The notes: generated from the sequence alone by a model not told the origin. A stretch of 64,000 nt of DNA from Helicobacter suis HS1 (GCF_026000295.1 NZ_AP026769.1:1364001-1428000); one strand, 5' to 3'; shown: positions 1 through 9,528, counted from the first letter of the stretch. Numbers and translations: made by a program.

Positions 1-2
1 TA

Positions 3-236
3 CAAAGGGCTTTAGAAAAAATCCGCCCTGTGCTGCTTAGAGACGGGGGTGATGTGGTGCTTTTAGGGATTAAAGAGGCTAAGGTTTATGTGAGTTTAGA
101 GGGGGCATGTAAGGGTTGTTCTAGCAGTGCTAACACCCTTAAATTTGGCATTGAGCGTTGTTTGCAAGAGGAAATCCACCCAGATATGGAGGTTGTACAT
201 GTCTCTAAGGAACAATATGCGCGACTTTTTTCTTAA
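3..236 (+). CDS. NifU-like C-terminal domain protein (5' end outside window)
   Basis: Iron-sulfur cluster scaffold-type protein in which a CxxC pair binds or transfers a cluster. The reading frame is open from the window edge and runs into a typical NifU C-terminal domain: a DGGDV segment followed by GACKGC, which carries the two conserved cysteines. An internal GTG exists at position 30, but the residues before it (QRALEKIRP) still fit the family, so the true start lies to the left and the gene is partial. H. pylori has a stand-alone NifU-domain protein of about 90 residues immediately before an HP1493-like gene and murE, the same order as here. Confidence 0.88.
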   Translation, partial: QRALEKIRPVLLRDGGDVVLLGIKEAKVYVSLEGACKGCSSSANTLKFGIERCLQEEIHPDMEVVHVSKEQYARLFS

Positions 237-250
237 AGGTTACCGGATTT

Positions 251-871
251 ATGACCAATGACCCGAAAAAGCGGACGCTCAATGCGCAGGGTTATGAGGC
301 TTTTTTACAAAAGCAGTATTTTAGAGCTATTTTTTTGTTTGGGCAGGCGTTATTTTTAGACTCCACAGATGGCCATGCCAAGATTGGGCTACTTCTTAGC
401 GATATTGCTTTAGATTTTCCAAAAGAAGCCCATAGTTTTTACGAGCTTTATAAAAATTTACTAGATTCCCAACCGCGCCGTCACAAAATCAGTATCCAAC
501 ACCAAATCCTAGACCTTATTTCTTCCTTTGATGAGAGTTTAAGCAGAATGGCTCAGGCTTTTGGGGAGGAAAACCAACTCAAAACAGAAGGTTTAGACGG
601 AATTTTATACGCAGATTTTAAAGCTATGTGTGTGGGTAAGGATTTTAAAGAAGTGTTTGAAAATCTCATGTTTAGCACGAAGGTGATCTTTGATAAAAGG
701 GAGGATTTTTACGAGTTTTTAGACAGTTTGGTTGAAAATGCCTTTTATGACATGTCTATTTCTTACATTGAAAACATGCGCGAACTTTTATGGTATGACT
801 CAAGAATTTCTGCCATTTTACAAAAAGCTCTCATGCTAGAAAAACAATCCCCAAAAGCACACAAGAAGTGA
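251..871 (+). CDS. Conserved hypothetical protein upstream of murE (HP1493-like)
   Basis: A 206-residue soluble protein with no signal peptide or membrane segment. Its N-terminal part (AYEAFLQKQYFRAIFLF-like helices) looks like a short tetratricopeptide-type helical repeat, but I cannot assign a function. It begins 15 bp after the NifU-like gene and its TGA stop overlaps the GTG start of murE, so it is almost certainly co-transcribed and perhaps translationally coupled. H. pylori carries an uncharacterised gene in the same slot between the NifU-like gene and murE, which supports it being real. Confidence 0.8.
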   Translation: MTNDPKKRTLNAQGYEAFLQKQYFRAIFLFGQALFLDSTDGHAKIGLLLSDIALDFPKEAHSFYELYKNLLDSQPRRHKISIQHQILDLISSFDESLSRMAQAFGEENQLKTEGLDGILYADFKAMCVGKDFKEVFENLMFSTKVIFDKREDFYEFLDSLVENAFYDMSISYIENMRELLWYDSRISAILQKALMLEKQSPKAHKK

Positions 872-2208
872 AAATTTCTAAAGAAATCCAGATTGGGCGG
901 TGTTTTACACATCTTAGCGATGATACAAGAGAATTAGATCAAGATACCTTATTAGTACAAACCCCCACTAATACGCGATTTGTACAGCAATATTTACAAG
1001 AGCACCGCGTGCCTTGTATCCATGCTAAAGAGCTTAAAAAATATTTTAATACAGATGTTAGAATCATTGGCATTACGGGTACTAATGGAAAAACCACAAC
1101 GGCTAGTTTGATTTATTCCTTGCTTTTAGATTTGGGTTATTCATGTGCGCTCTTAGGCACGCGGGGGTTTTTTTTCAACGATTCTTGTTTAAAACAAAAG
1201 GGTTTGACCACACCTAGCCTCTTAGAAGTCTATGCCAATATAGAACAAGCCACAAATAGAGGGGCGCATTATTTTGTGATGGAGGTGAGTTCTCATGCCA
1301 TTAATCAAGAGCGCATTTTGGGGTTAGATTTTAGCGCCAAAGTGATTACAAATATCACTAGCGATCATTTAGACTACCATGGCAACTTAGAAGAGTATCG
1401 CCGCGTGAAAAATGCATTTTTAAGCGATGAGAGTTTAAAAATCATTAACCGCGATGATGCCTTTGTGCGCTTTAACCCTAAAAATGCCTATGGCTATGCC
1501 ATTGAACATAAAACCCATTTAAGCGTGAATGCCTATAGTTTGCAGGGTCTGAGTGCGCATATTTGTTTTACTGAAAAACCCGGCCGTTATCAAAATTCTG
1601 AATTTGAAGAGGGCTTATTATACTCGCCTCTTGTAGGAAGGCATAATCTTTATAATCTCTTAGCTGGAATTTTATGTGTCAAACTATTAACTAAAAAATC
1701 TCTCAAAACACTTTGTGATTTAATCCCACATTTCCTAGGGGTAAAGGGGCGTATGGAAGTGGTGCATGAGCAGCCTTTAGTGATTGTAGATTTTGCCCAT
1801 ACTGCTGATGGATTTGAACAAATTTTTAATAGCTTTAAGACAAGAAAGATCAAAGCCCTTTTTGGAGCGGGGGGCAATCGCGATAAAAGCAAACGCCCCT
1901 TAATGGGAGCAATTGCTTGCAAATACGCCTCTAAAGTCTATATCACCTCTGATAACCCGCGCTATGAGGAGCCAATGGCTATTATGCAAGATATTTTAGT
2001 GGGCATTGCTGTAGAAAAACGCGACAAGGTGATTTTAGAGATCGATCGCTACAAGGCAATTTGTTTGGCTCTGCAAGAACTTAAAAGCGATGAGATTTTA
2101 CTCATTTTGGGTAAGGGTGATGAAAGTGTACAAATCATTGGTGATAAAACTATCCCTTTTGATGATACAGAGGTTGTTAAAACTTATTTTAAGGATCGAG
2201 GTCTATGA
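868..2208 (+). CDS. murE: UDP-N-acetylmuramoyl-tripeptide (meso-DAP adding) ligase MurE
   Basis: Cytoplasmic Mur ligase that adds meso-diaminopimelate to UDP-MurNAc-L-Ala-D-Glu in peptidoglycan synthesis. The ATP-binding loop GTNGKTTT lies near residue 70, the conserved MEVSSHA segment near residue 137, and DNPRYEEP near residue 365 is the DNPR motif that selects meso-DAP over lysine. Length (446 aa) matches epsilonproteobacterial MurE, which is shorter than the E. coli enzyme. It starts at GTG, with GTGA overlapping the stop of the preceding gene, and its own stop overlaps the tal start by ATGA, so the three genes form one translationally coupled operon. Confidence 0.96.
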   Translation: MKISKEIQIGRCFTHLSDDTRELDQDTLLVQTPTNTRFVQQYLQEHRVPCIHAKELKKYFNTDVRIIGITGTNGKTTTASLIYSLLLDLGYSCALLGTRGFFFNDSCLKQKGLTTPSLLEVYANIEQATNRGAHYFVMEVSSHAINQERILGLDFSAKVITNITSDHLDYHGNLEEYRRVKNAFLSDESLKIINRDDAFVRFNPKNAYGYAIEHKTHLSVNAYSLQGLSAHICFTEKPGRYQNSEFEEGLLYSPLVGRHNLYNLLAGILCVKLLTKKSLKTLCDLIPHFLGVKGRMEVVHEQPLVIVDFAHTADGFEQIFNSFKTRKIKALFGAGGNRDKSKRPLMGAIACKYASKVYITSDNPRYEEPMAIMQDILVGIAVEKRDKVILEIDRYKAICLALQELKSDEILLILGKGDESVQIIGDKTIPFDDTEVVKTYFKDRGL

Positions 2209-3125
2209 AAGATTGTTATTTGTGGTGTGATTTTATTGAACGCAGTTTTTTAGAGGATCAATTTTTAACCCTTGTAGAAAAGCGGCATGTTTTTGGCGCA
2301 ACTTCTAACCCGGTTTTATTTGCCAAAGCCCTTAGTAAACCCGCCTATAGAGGAGACATTGCTAAGCTTAAGAGTACTAAAAGTACGGCTAAGGATATTT
2401 ATGAAAATTTAGTGATTACAGATATTAAAAGGTGCGCTCAAATTTTACTTCCTTTATGGGAACAAAATAAGGCTACGGGCTATATTAGTTTAGAGATTGA
2501 TCCTTTTTTAGCTGATCAAGTACAGGCAAGTATTAAAGAAGCCCTTTCTTTATTTAAACGAATCAATATGCCTAATGTGATGATTAAAGTACCGGCCACA
2601 CAATCTGGCTTAGAGATAATGCAACATCTAGCAAGCCACAATATCCCTTTAAATGCGACTTTAGTATTTGATCCCAAACAGGCACAAGATTGTACCCTAG
2701 CGCTTTTAAAAACAAAGACGGCTGTTGTGAGTATTTTTGTCTCTAGGATCGATACTCTAGCCAATCATAAACTTTCTGCTTCGCAGGCGCATTTAAAAAA
2801 CCAAGTAGGGATTGCTAATGCCTTAGCTTGTTATGATAAAGTGCGCGCCGTAAGTGATCAAATCTATCCGCTTTTTGCTAGCACAGGGGTTAAAGATTTA
2901 ACCCTACCCAAAGATTACTACCTCCAAGCTCTTAAACTAGAGCATAGCATTAGCACCGCCCCACTAGATGCGCTAGATGCCTATTATAATAGCCCTAGCT
3001 CCCCCTTTATCAAAAAAGAAGAAATCAATCTACAAAATTTAAATTTAGCCTATAAACAACTTTTAGATGAGGGTTTGAGTGCTTTTAAAAGCGCCTTTGA
3101 GGAATTACTTAAATCACTAGCCTAG
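2205..3125 (+). CDS. tal: Transaldolase
   Basis: Pentose-phosphate enzyme that transfers dihydroxyacetone between sugar phosphates through a Schiff-base lysine. The protein opens with the DFIERSFLEDQ and FGATSNPVLFA segments typical of the Tal family, has SLEIDPFLA, and the catalytic lysine in the NVMIKVPAT strand near residue 128. Its 306 residues are close to the H. pylori enzyme. It begins four bases inside the end of murE (ATGA). It is tail-to-tail with pyrB, the two coding ends overlapping by 9 bp, so there is no room for a separate terminator between them. Confidence 0.95.
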   Translation: MKDCYLWCDFIERSFLEDQFLTLVEKRHVFGATSNPVLFAKALSKPAYRGDIAKLKSTKSTAKDIYENLVITDIKRCAQILLPLWEQNKATGYISLEIDPFLADQVQASIKEALSLFKRINMPNVMIKVPATQSGLEIMQHLASHNIPLNATLVFDPKQAQDCTLALLKTKTAVVSIFVSRIDTLANHKLSASQAHLKNQVGIANALACYDKVRAVSDQIYPLFASTGVKDLTLPKDYYLQALKLEHSISTAPLDALDAYYNSPSSPFIKKEEINLQNLNLAYKQLLDEGLSAFKSAFEELLKSLA

Positions 3126-4004
3126 CATAGATTCTATTAAAGCCATGCGTATAGCAACGCCTAACTTAACCTGTTGCAAGATTTTACAGCGCGAATCATT
3201 GAGTAATTTATCCTCAATATCAATATTGTGGTGTACGGGGCCGGGGTGTAGAATGATGATCTCTTTATCTTGTAACATAGAGGCCTTAAGGCAATAGTGA
3301 TACGCATAGTCTTGTAAAGAGCCATAGGTTTGTAAAGAATGCCGTTCAGTTTGGGTGCGCAAACACATCACAATATCTACTTCTTTTAAAGCTTCGTTTA
3401 AATTGTGGGTGTGTGCAAAAGAGGTTTGTGGGAGAAAATGAGGCGGAGAGACAAGCATAATTTCTAATCCAAAGCGGGGCAATAATTCCATGTTGCTATT
3501 GGCCACCCGCGAGTTTTTTATATCGCCTACAATGGCTATTTTTTTGCCCTTTAAATTCCCTTTAAAGTGGTTATAAAGGGTGAGTAAATCTAAAAGCGCT
3601 TGGGTGGGGTGGGCTAGAGAGCCACTACCGGCATTAATGAGCGCACATGTGAGGTGTTTAGCAAAAAAGAGGGCTGCACTAGAGTAATGGTGGCGGGTGA
3701 TGATTAAATCTACTTGCATGGCTTGCAAATTTAAAAGAGTGTCTAATAAAGTTTCGCCCTTTTTAGTAGAACTACTCTGTACATTAAAGACATTAAAATG
3801 GGCATTTAAACGGCAACTTGCAGTTTGAAAACTAGCAATGGTACGGGTGGAGTGTTCAAAAAAAAGCGCCAAAATAACTTTATTTCCTAGAGAAAGCGCG
3901 CCTTGTAGATTTTGATCTAATAGAGTGTTGGCGCGTTTTAAAAGTGTTAGAACCTGTGCATTGTTTAGGTCTTTTGTGCTGATGAGGTGTTTTAGCATGG
4001 GCAT
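3117..4004 (-). CDS. pyrB: Aspartate carbamoyltransferase catalytic subunit
   Basis: Commits carbamoyl phosphate and aspartate to pyrimidine synthesis in the cytoplasm. Family motifs visible in order: STRTIASF (carbamoyl-phosphate site, near residue 52), KKGETLLDT (the 80s-loop lysine), HPTQALLDLLT (near residue 130), GDIKNSRVANSN, and HPGPVHHNIDIE near the C-terminus. At 295 residues it is a little shorter than H. pylori PyrB. No regulatory subunit gene is nearby, as in other Helicobacter. It is divergent from the lipoprotein gene at 4035 and convergent with tal. Confidence 0.95.
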   Translation of the reverse strand: MPMLKHLISTKDLNNAQVLTLLKRANTLLDQNLQGALSLGNKVILALFFEHSTRTIASFQTASCRLNAHFNVFNVQSSSTKKGETLLDTLLNLQAMQVDLIITRHHYSSAALFFAKHLTCALINAGSGSLAHPTQALLDLLTLYNHFKGNLKGKKIAIVGDIKNSRVANSNMELLPRFGLEIMLVSPPHFLPQTSFAHTHNLNEALKEVDIVMCLRTQTERHSLQTYGSLQDYAYHYCLKASMLQDKEIIILHPGPVHHNIDIEDKLLNDSRCKILQQVKLGVAIRMALIESMLG

Positions 4005-4034
4005 CGCTTATAACAAAGATGTTAAAATTATAGC

Positions 4035-4535
4035 ATGCGAGCTTTGTTTATTTTAGGCTTACTAGTTTTTCTTGCGGGTTGTACTAACCGCATAGATACA
4101 GCTTATATGCCCGGATTTCTAGCTGAAAAACGCACCCAAGCCACTAGAAAAGGCGAGATTATCAAAAATCTACGCCCTGTAGTGAGTGTGTTTGCAACCC
4201 ATTTAAACGAAGTAGACCACGCATCCTATCACCAACGCGAATTTTTCTTTATTGAGATATTTGCCCAAGATTCTAGTGTTTTTGAAAATGATGTGATGAC
4301 TTATAAACTCTATGCTCTGAAAAATAGCTACACACCCATGTGGGTACGGCCAATTAGTAAAGATGAATTTGACTCGATATTTTACACCACCAACAAATAC
4401 GCCAAAGCGTATTTAGTTGCCTTCCCTAAGTTAGATTACCTCTCTCAAGAGGAAGCCAAATTAGAAATGGATTTGGAAGGTTTAGGGACGATTACTTTTA
4501 ATTTTGCCTACAGCGCACCCACACTTAAATTTTAG
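4035..4535 (+). CDS. Predicted lipoprotein of unknown function
   Basis: A 166-residue protein with a short hydrophobic leader and a clear lipobox (FLAGC, cysteine at residue 16), so it should be lipidated and envelope-anchored. The mature part is mixed alpha/beta in character with no catalytic motif I recognise. It is divergent from pyrB, with only 30 bp between the two starts, so the promoters overlap. H. pylori also has a small unannotated gene next to pyrB. The function is unknown and I do not assign one. Confidence 0.8.
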   Translation: MRALFILGLLVFLAGCTNRIDTAYMPGFLAEKRTQATRKGEIIKNLRPVVSVFATHLNEVDHASYHQREFFFIEIFAQDSSVFENDVMTYKLYALKNSYTPMWVRPISKDEFDSIFYTTNKYAKAYLVAFPKLDYLSQEEAKLEMDLEGLGTITFNFAYSAPTLKF

Positions 4536-4564
4536 CCTGTAAGAGTAACAAAGATTAATTTTGT

Positions 4565-4570
4565 TATAAT
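4565..4570 (+). promoter_or_regulatory. Extended -10 promoter for nusA
   Basis: TATAAT preceded by TG and one base (TGTTATAAT), the standard extended -10 of Helicobacter sigma-80 promoters, lies 37 bp upstream of the GTG start of nusA in a short AT-rich gap after the lipoprotein gene. Confidence 0.6.
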
Positions 4571-4606
4571 GGTCTTATTCCCCCGTGTAAATTCCAAAGG
4601 ATAAAA

Positions 4607-5731
4607 GTGGAGAAAATATTAGATATTGTAGAATTGATTGCCTATGAAAAAGGTTTGAGTTTAGAGACGATTAAAGATGTTGTGAAGAATAGCATTTTAA
4701 AAGTTGCACAGAGTTGTTTAGATACAGAGGCTAATTTTGTCATTGATGATTCAAATAAAGATCTAGCCCTCTTGCATGTCGTTGAGGTGTGTGCTGATGG
4801 CGATCCTAAATTAGAGCAAGACCCTAAAAATACACTGTCTTTAAAAGAAGCCCATAAAAGCGATCCTTCTTTAAAGCCTAATGATTTGTTGCACTATGAA
4901 ATCAGTTTAAAAGACATGAAACGCGGCGCGGTCAATACGCTTTTTAAAGACTTAGAATACAATATCCAAAGAAGTTTAGAGGATCAGTATTTTCAGAAGT
5001 ATAAAAGCATGCTTAATACCATTGTTACAGGGGTTGTTTTAGATATTGATGCTAATCAAAATACTTATATTGAAATTGATGGATTACAAGCAATCTTAGC
5101 CCTAAAAAATCGTATTAAAGGGGAAAGCTTTAAAGTAGGCAATAGTGTGCGGGCTATTTTAAAAAATGTGCGTTTTAGCAAACAAGGTTTAGTCTTAGAA
5201 CTTTCAAGAACGACTCCTAAATTTTTAGAAGCCCTCTTGCGCTTAGAAGTGCCTGAAATTGCTGATGAAGAAATTGAAGTGATGGGCATTGCTAGAATTC
5301 CGGGGGACCGGGCTAAATTAGCCTTGCGCTCGCATAATAGCCAAATTGATCCGATCGGGGCAACTGTGGGTGTTAAGGGTGTGCGTATCAATGCAATTAG
5401 TAAAGAATTGTGCAATGAAAGCATTGACTGTGTGCATTATAATGATATTCCAGAGATTTATATTGCAAATACCCTTTCACCTGCTCAAACAATTCGCATT
5501 AAACTAAGTGAAGAACAAGGAGAAAAAAGAGCACTTGTTACCCTTTATGGCGATCAAAAAAGTAAAGCCATTGGTAAAAATGGGGTCAATGTGCGCCTAG
5601 CTTGCATGCTCACTGGTTATAATATTGACTTTGAAGTTCTTGAATCTAAAGAAAACATGCCCAAAGATCAAAAGGTAGGCTTGAGCATGCTTGAATCTCT
5701 TTTTGCCAAACCTCCCAAAGATACCCCCTAA
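4607..5731 (+). CDS. nusA: Transcription termination/antitermination factor NusA
   Basis: RNA polymerase-binding factor acting in pausing, termination and antitermination. The 374 residues follow the NusA order: an N-terminal RNAP-binding domain (EKILDIVELIAYEKGL onward), an S1 domain around residues 135-200, then two KH domains, with GATVGVKGVRI near 248 and GKNGVNVRLA near 325 as the GXXG-type RNA-binding loops. The acidic repeats of E. coli NusA are absent, as in other epsilonproteobacteria. It starts at GTG after a good -10 element. In H. pylori the neighbour of nusA is selA; that gene is not seen here. Confidence 0.95.
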   Translation: MEKILDIVELIAYEKGLSLETIKDVVKNSILKVAQSCLDTEANFVIDDSNKDLALLHVVEVCADGDPKLEQDPKNTLSLKEAHKSDPSLKPNDLLHYEISLKDMKRGAVNTLFKDLEYNIQRSLEDQYFQKYKSMLNTIVTGVVLDIDANQNTYIEIDGLQAILALKNRIKGESFKVGNSVRAILKNVRFSKQGLVLELSRTTPKFLEALLRLEVPEIADEEIEVMGIARIPGDRAKLALRSHNSQIDPIGATVGVKGVRINAISKELCNESIDCVHYNDIPEIYIANTLSPAQTIRIKLSEEQGEKRALVTLYGDQKSKAIGKNGVNVRLACMLTGYNIDFEVLESKENMPKDQKVGLSMLESLFAKPPKDTP

Positions 5732-5736
5732 GTGGG

Positions 5737-7047
5737 CTAGAGTAACATAGGTGATAGTATAAAACTAAAACACACAGAAAAAGTAACCACGAGTACACCG
5801 GGAAAAAGGAAGGGGTGGTTAAAGATATAAGCGCCAATTTTAGTACTCCCCGTATCATCCATTTGCACAGCCCCTAATAAGGTCGGATAAGTAGGCAACA
5901 CAAAAAGCGCTGATGTGGCTGCAAAAGAAGCCACTACCATATAAACCCCGTGGTGGTTTTCAGGTGTGAGGCCTAAGGCTAAAATTACGCTAGGAATTAA
6001 AGCTTTAGTTGTAGCTGCTTGAGAGTAAAGAAGCATGCTAGTGAAAAATAAGCCTATAGCTAATAAAAAAGGATAATGGCCAAGCAAAGAGGAGGCTAAA
6101 ACTTTAATAGGTGCAATATAGCCCTTAACAAAGGTATCTCCAAGCCATGCTACCCCTAGTACGCATACACACGCACTCAAGCCCGCTTTAAAAGTACTGG
6201 TTTGTACTAAGTCGTTACATTTGAGTTTACAAAAAAGGACAATACAAGTAGCAATGGTGAGCATAAAACTTACAATAGCCGCATCGCGTGGTAATACAAC
6301 CGGATGAATCCACCCAACATTTTTAGAAATAGCCGTTGCATATAACACGACGGCTAAAATCCCTATAAGAAAAATATAAACTGAAAGTTTGGCACTTTTG
6401 GGCAATGTACTAGCTTGTTTAGTGGCGGTTTGTACCTGTGCTTGTGCATTAAGCGCATTGGGTAGAAAGGTGCTAACGATGAATGCGGTGAGCATGCAGG
6501 CTAAAAGTGTGGTGGAAATACAAATGACTAAAAGAATGGGATAGGATACCCCAAGGGGTTCTAAAAACGCACTCATGGTAATTACAGCCGCAGAAACAGG
6601 GCTAGCTGTAATGGCAATTTGGCTAGCCACTACGGCTAAAGATAGTGGGCGACAGGGGCGGATATTTTGTCCCTTAGAAACCTCTACAATAACAGGTAAT
6701 ACCGAAAAAGAGGTGTGTCCTGTGCCGGCTAAGATAGTGAGGGTATAAGTAACTAAAGGCGCTAGATAATTGATGTATTTAGGATTGGAACGCAAAACTT
6801 TTTCTGCAATTTGTACTAAATAATCTAACCCCCCAGCCAATTGCATGCATGAAATTGCCCCAATTACTGACATAATAATTAAAATCACATCCCAAGGAAT
6901 AACCCCAGGGTGCATGCCAAGCCCTAATGGTCAAACGGATTTTTTCTTGGATAAAGGACAGGGCTTTTTGCGTCTCTAAAGGCTCTATAGAAAAAATAAT
7001 GTCTCTAAAAGCGCGATTAATTGTAAAATCAGATGCCAACTATCCAT
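5737..7047 (-). pseudogene. dcuA: Anaerobic C4-dicarboxylate transporter DcuA, interrupted by a foreign patch
   Basis: Inner-membrane exchanger of fumarate, succinate, malate and aspartate. Residues from GMHPGVIPWDVILI to the C-terminus (end at 5737) are a normal DcuA body with many hydrophobic helices. The original start can still be recognised at 7047: ATG with a GGAG ribosome site 6 bases upstream, encoding MDSWHLILQLIALL, a plausible DcuA N-terminus. After 14 codons the frame enters 81 bp (6924-7004) identical to part of the neighbouring virB4 gene and hits a TAG. The missing transporter segment should be about 24-26 codons, the same length as the intruding sequence. As written, only an internal ATG at 6915 remains. 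I expect the real gene to be intact. Confidence 0.85.
6924..7004 (-). repeat. Displaced copy of virB4 segment inside dcuA
   Basis: Identical to 8563-8643 (offset 1639) in the same orientation. It replaces part of dcuA without changing its length. Flanks on both sides are dcuA sequence. Confidence 0.93.
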
Positions 7048-7072
7048 GCAAAACTCCACTAGCAAATTGCAA

Positions 7073-7136
7073 AATCCCCAAAATGAGATTGCAAACGCGC
7101 GATTCATGATATTCTTGAATATAATAATCTTTTTTA
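7073..7136 (-). repeat. Second displaced virB4 segment upstream of dcuA
   Basis: Bases 7095-7136 match 8734-8775 exactly at the same offset (1639), and 7073-7085 also match; about nine bases between them differ. The last three bases supply the stop codon now ending virB4, so both the dcuA leader and the virB4 C-terminus are doubtful here. Confidence 0.85.
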
Positions 7137-9437
7137 CTGTAAATGTTTGGCTAAGCCTGCATTGGAATTAAAAATATGTAAATAAGGGCCTAGAGATTGT
7201 AAATTAACATCAATAATACTAGAACTACCATCGCCCATGTTTTTAACTAGAATTTGGTGGGCATGCATGGGGGTGTTTTCTAAAAAGTGTTGTTCCATGT
7301 GGCTAAGTTTGATTCCAAAATCACGGCTAAGGGCTGTACTATCAATGTGTTTTTGTGGATAAAAGATCAAAGTACCCATGTTTTTAATAAAACTAGCCGC
7401 ATCTTGGATAGAGTTAAGTTGGTTTGTATCTTGCAAGGCCAAAACCACCACCCCATTAGCCTTTCTAGCTTGGGTGATTAAAGTGTTAATATGTGTGTTT
7501 AGGATAGAATTTTGCGCATAACTTTTAAATTCATCTATAAAGAGTAAAAAGCCGCGGTTGTATTCTAGGGCTTGGTGTAAAATCTTATAGAAAATATAGT
7601 AAGCCAAAAGCCCTAAATCTTTAGGATTAGTACTAATAGCGTCCATGTTAATAGTTGTGATAGGCGTTTTAAATTCTAGGCTATCTTCTAAGGCGTTAAA
7701 AAGCGGGTTATGTAAATAGGGTTCTAGGTTTAAAGCTTGGGTATGAATGAATGCGTCTTTAAAATCTTGCAAAGAAAAACTTTGAGGGGGCAAGGTAGCG
7801 TATAAAGTTTTAAGGGTGTTAGAAATGGCGTTACTGGCTTGAATATCTAGCTGGTTTTGTGGCTTTAGGGGGATATTTAGCATAGCCGAATAAAAAAATG
7901 TAAAGACATAATTCATATATTTGGAGTTTTTAAGAGATAGGGGGTTGATTTTAAAATGCGTACCTGAGTTGTAAGTGCCGCTAAAATAATGGGTGTAGGA
8001 AAACAACCCATAGGCGCGATCTAAAGCTAGAATATTAAGCCGATCGTATTTAAGCGCACTCATCATTAAAAAACTCATTAAAGTCGTCTTACCCGTTCCT
8101 GTAGCGCCAATAATCATGGTATGCCCATTAGCCCTATGTAAACTATGTTGTGCTGTATTGTGTGGTACTTCTTGGTTATGGAAATTAAAAAGATAGGGCG
8201 AATGATCGAGGTTTTTAAACACACTAAGGGGCATGTTTCCCCAAGAGTTTGATTTAAAACCACGATTTGGCTTTTCAAAGACGAGTAAACAAGCTAGGGC
8301 TTGAGAACTTTGGCAACGCAAACGAGGGTTTAAATGCAAACGCCCGGGAAAGAAGGAAAAATAAGCGGGTCTAAGTCCTAAGGTTTCTACAACGCCTACT
8401 AGATGTCCATTAGATAAAAGGCTTAAAACCTCTTGGGTTTCTTGGTTGAGTGTTTCTAAATGGGGGTGTCTAAGAATAAGATTACAGGCAATTTTTTGTA
8501 AACAAAGCTGTTTGGCTTGGATACGCTCATAATATTCTTGTAACTCTTGCTTGACTAGTGAGCTAATGGTCAAACGGATTTTTTCTTGGATAAAGGACAG
8601 GGCTTTTTGCGTCTCTAAAGGCTCTATAGAAAAAATAATGTCTAATTCTTTTTCTTGGTGTAATAAGTTTGTAAAGACTAAAGAGCTTAGAGTTTTACTA
8701 GCATAGGCCTTAATCCCCAAAATGCGGTTATGCACGCGCGATTCATGATATTCTTGAATATAATAATCTTTTTTAAAATGTACATTAGTCGCAATGTAAC
8801 TATCTTCTAAAAAACCCAAAGTAGGCTTAAGAGGCATAAAAAAGCCGTTGATAAATTCTGCGTAGAAATTTAGGGCTTGCGTGGCGGTGAGGGGTTTTGG
8901 TTTAAAGGGCTGGAGTGCATGGGTTATTTTAGACATGCAATCAGAGAGCAGTTTAGCTTGGTGTTCATACAGCTGTTTGGAGGCACTTGTAGTGATCTCT
9001 AGCTTCTTTTGTTCTAAAAAATCTTTAATAGGGCTTTTAGTGGTTTCAAAAATAAGAGTGTAGGTGTTTTCATAAATAGTTTTGTTTTCAAATTGATTAA
9101 GGATGGATTGGGCATAAGGGTTACTCAAATGGTGGTCATGTTTGAGTTGTAATTTACGGCGTTTAGTGTGTACGCGCAAAACAACCCCTTGCAACTGATC
9201 TAAAGCATTTTGCTTACTTTGAAAATACCCTTGTAGCTCCTCTTTGGCCATCGCATTTGCACTCAAGCCCTCAATTTGTAGCATTCCTACTAACTGTTCG
9301 CTCTTAGTGAGTAAAAAGCGCGCATCATATAGCCCTAGAATATTATTTTCCTCAGTCATGCAATGTACTTTTGGCAAAGCACCTACTAATAAATCTAGGG
9401 TTTTATTGTATAAAAAATCCCACAGCACATGGAACAT
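7134..9437 (-). CDS. virB4: VirB4-family type IV secretion/competence ATPase (ComB4-like)
   Basis: Hexameric cytoplasmic ATPase that energises type IV secretion or, as ComB4 in H. pylori, DNA uptake. The 767 residues show the VirB4 plan: an N-terminal CagE/TrbE/VirB domain, Walker A GATGTGKTT near residue 447, and Walker B LLFIDEFKSY near residue 640, followed by a QARKANG / ALQDTNQL segment. Length is close to ComB4. No other comB or virB genes sit next to it; the neighbours are dcuA and an outer-membrane protein. The stop codon lies in a suspected displaced patch, so the last residues may be wrong. ComB4 versus another VirB4 cannot be settled from this window. Confidence 0.85.
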   Translation of the reverse strand: MFHVLWDFLYNKTLDLLVGALPKVHCMTEENNILGLYDARFLLTKSEQLVGMLQIEGLSANAMAKEELQGYFQSKQNALDQLQGVVLRVHTKRRKLQLKHDHHLSNPYAQSILNQFENKTIYENTYTLIFETTKSPIKDFLEQKKLEITTSASKQLYEHQAKLLSDCMSKITHALQPFKPKPLTATQALNFYAEFINGFFMPLKPTLGFLEDSYIATNVHFKKDYYIQEYHESRVHNRILGIKAYASKTLSSLVFTNLLHQEKELDIIFSIEPLETQKALSFIQEKIRLTISSLVKQELQEYYERIQAKQLCLQKIACNLILRHPHLETLNQETQEVLSLLSNGHLVGVVETLGLRPAYFSFFPGRLHLNPRLRCQSSQALACLLVFEKPNRGFKSNSWGNMPLSVFKNLDHSPYLFNFHNQEVPHNTAQHSLHRANGHTMIIGATGTGKTTLMSFLMMSALKYDRLNILALDRAYGLFSYTHYFSGTYNSGTHFKINPLSLKNSKYMNYVFTFFYSAMLNIPLKPQNQLDIQASNAISNTLKTLYATLPPQSFSLQDFKDAFIHTQALNLEPYLHNPLFNALEDSLEFKTPITTINMDAISTNPKDLGLLAYYIFYKILHQALEYNRGFLLFIDEFKSYAQNSILNTHINTLITQARKANGVVVLALQDTNQLNSIQDAASFIKNMGTLIFYPQKHIDSTALSRDFGIKLSHMEQHFLENTPMHAHQILVKNMGDGSSSIIDVNLQSLGPYLHIFNSNAGLAKHLQ

Positions 9438-9492
9438 TAGACCCTTTCAAAAATCTAATTATAGCGGCGTGTGGTAAATAAGAGTAAGAATT

Positions 9493-9508
9493 GCTCCCGG
9501 AAGGGAGC
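9493..9508 (-). terminator. Hairpin terminator downstream of the outer-membrane protein gene
   Basis: Perfect 6-bp stem GCTCCC/GGGAGC with a GGAA loop, 20 bp beyond the stop of the minus-strand gene at 9529 and followed on that strand by a T-rich stretch. Confidence 0.6.
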
Positions 9509-9528
9509 TAGTAAACTACGCGTGAAGG

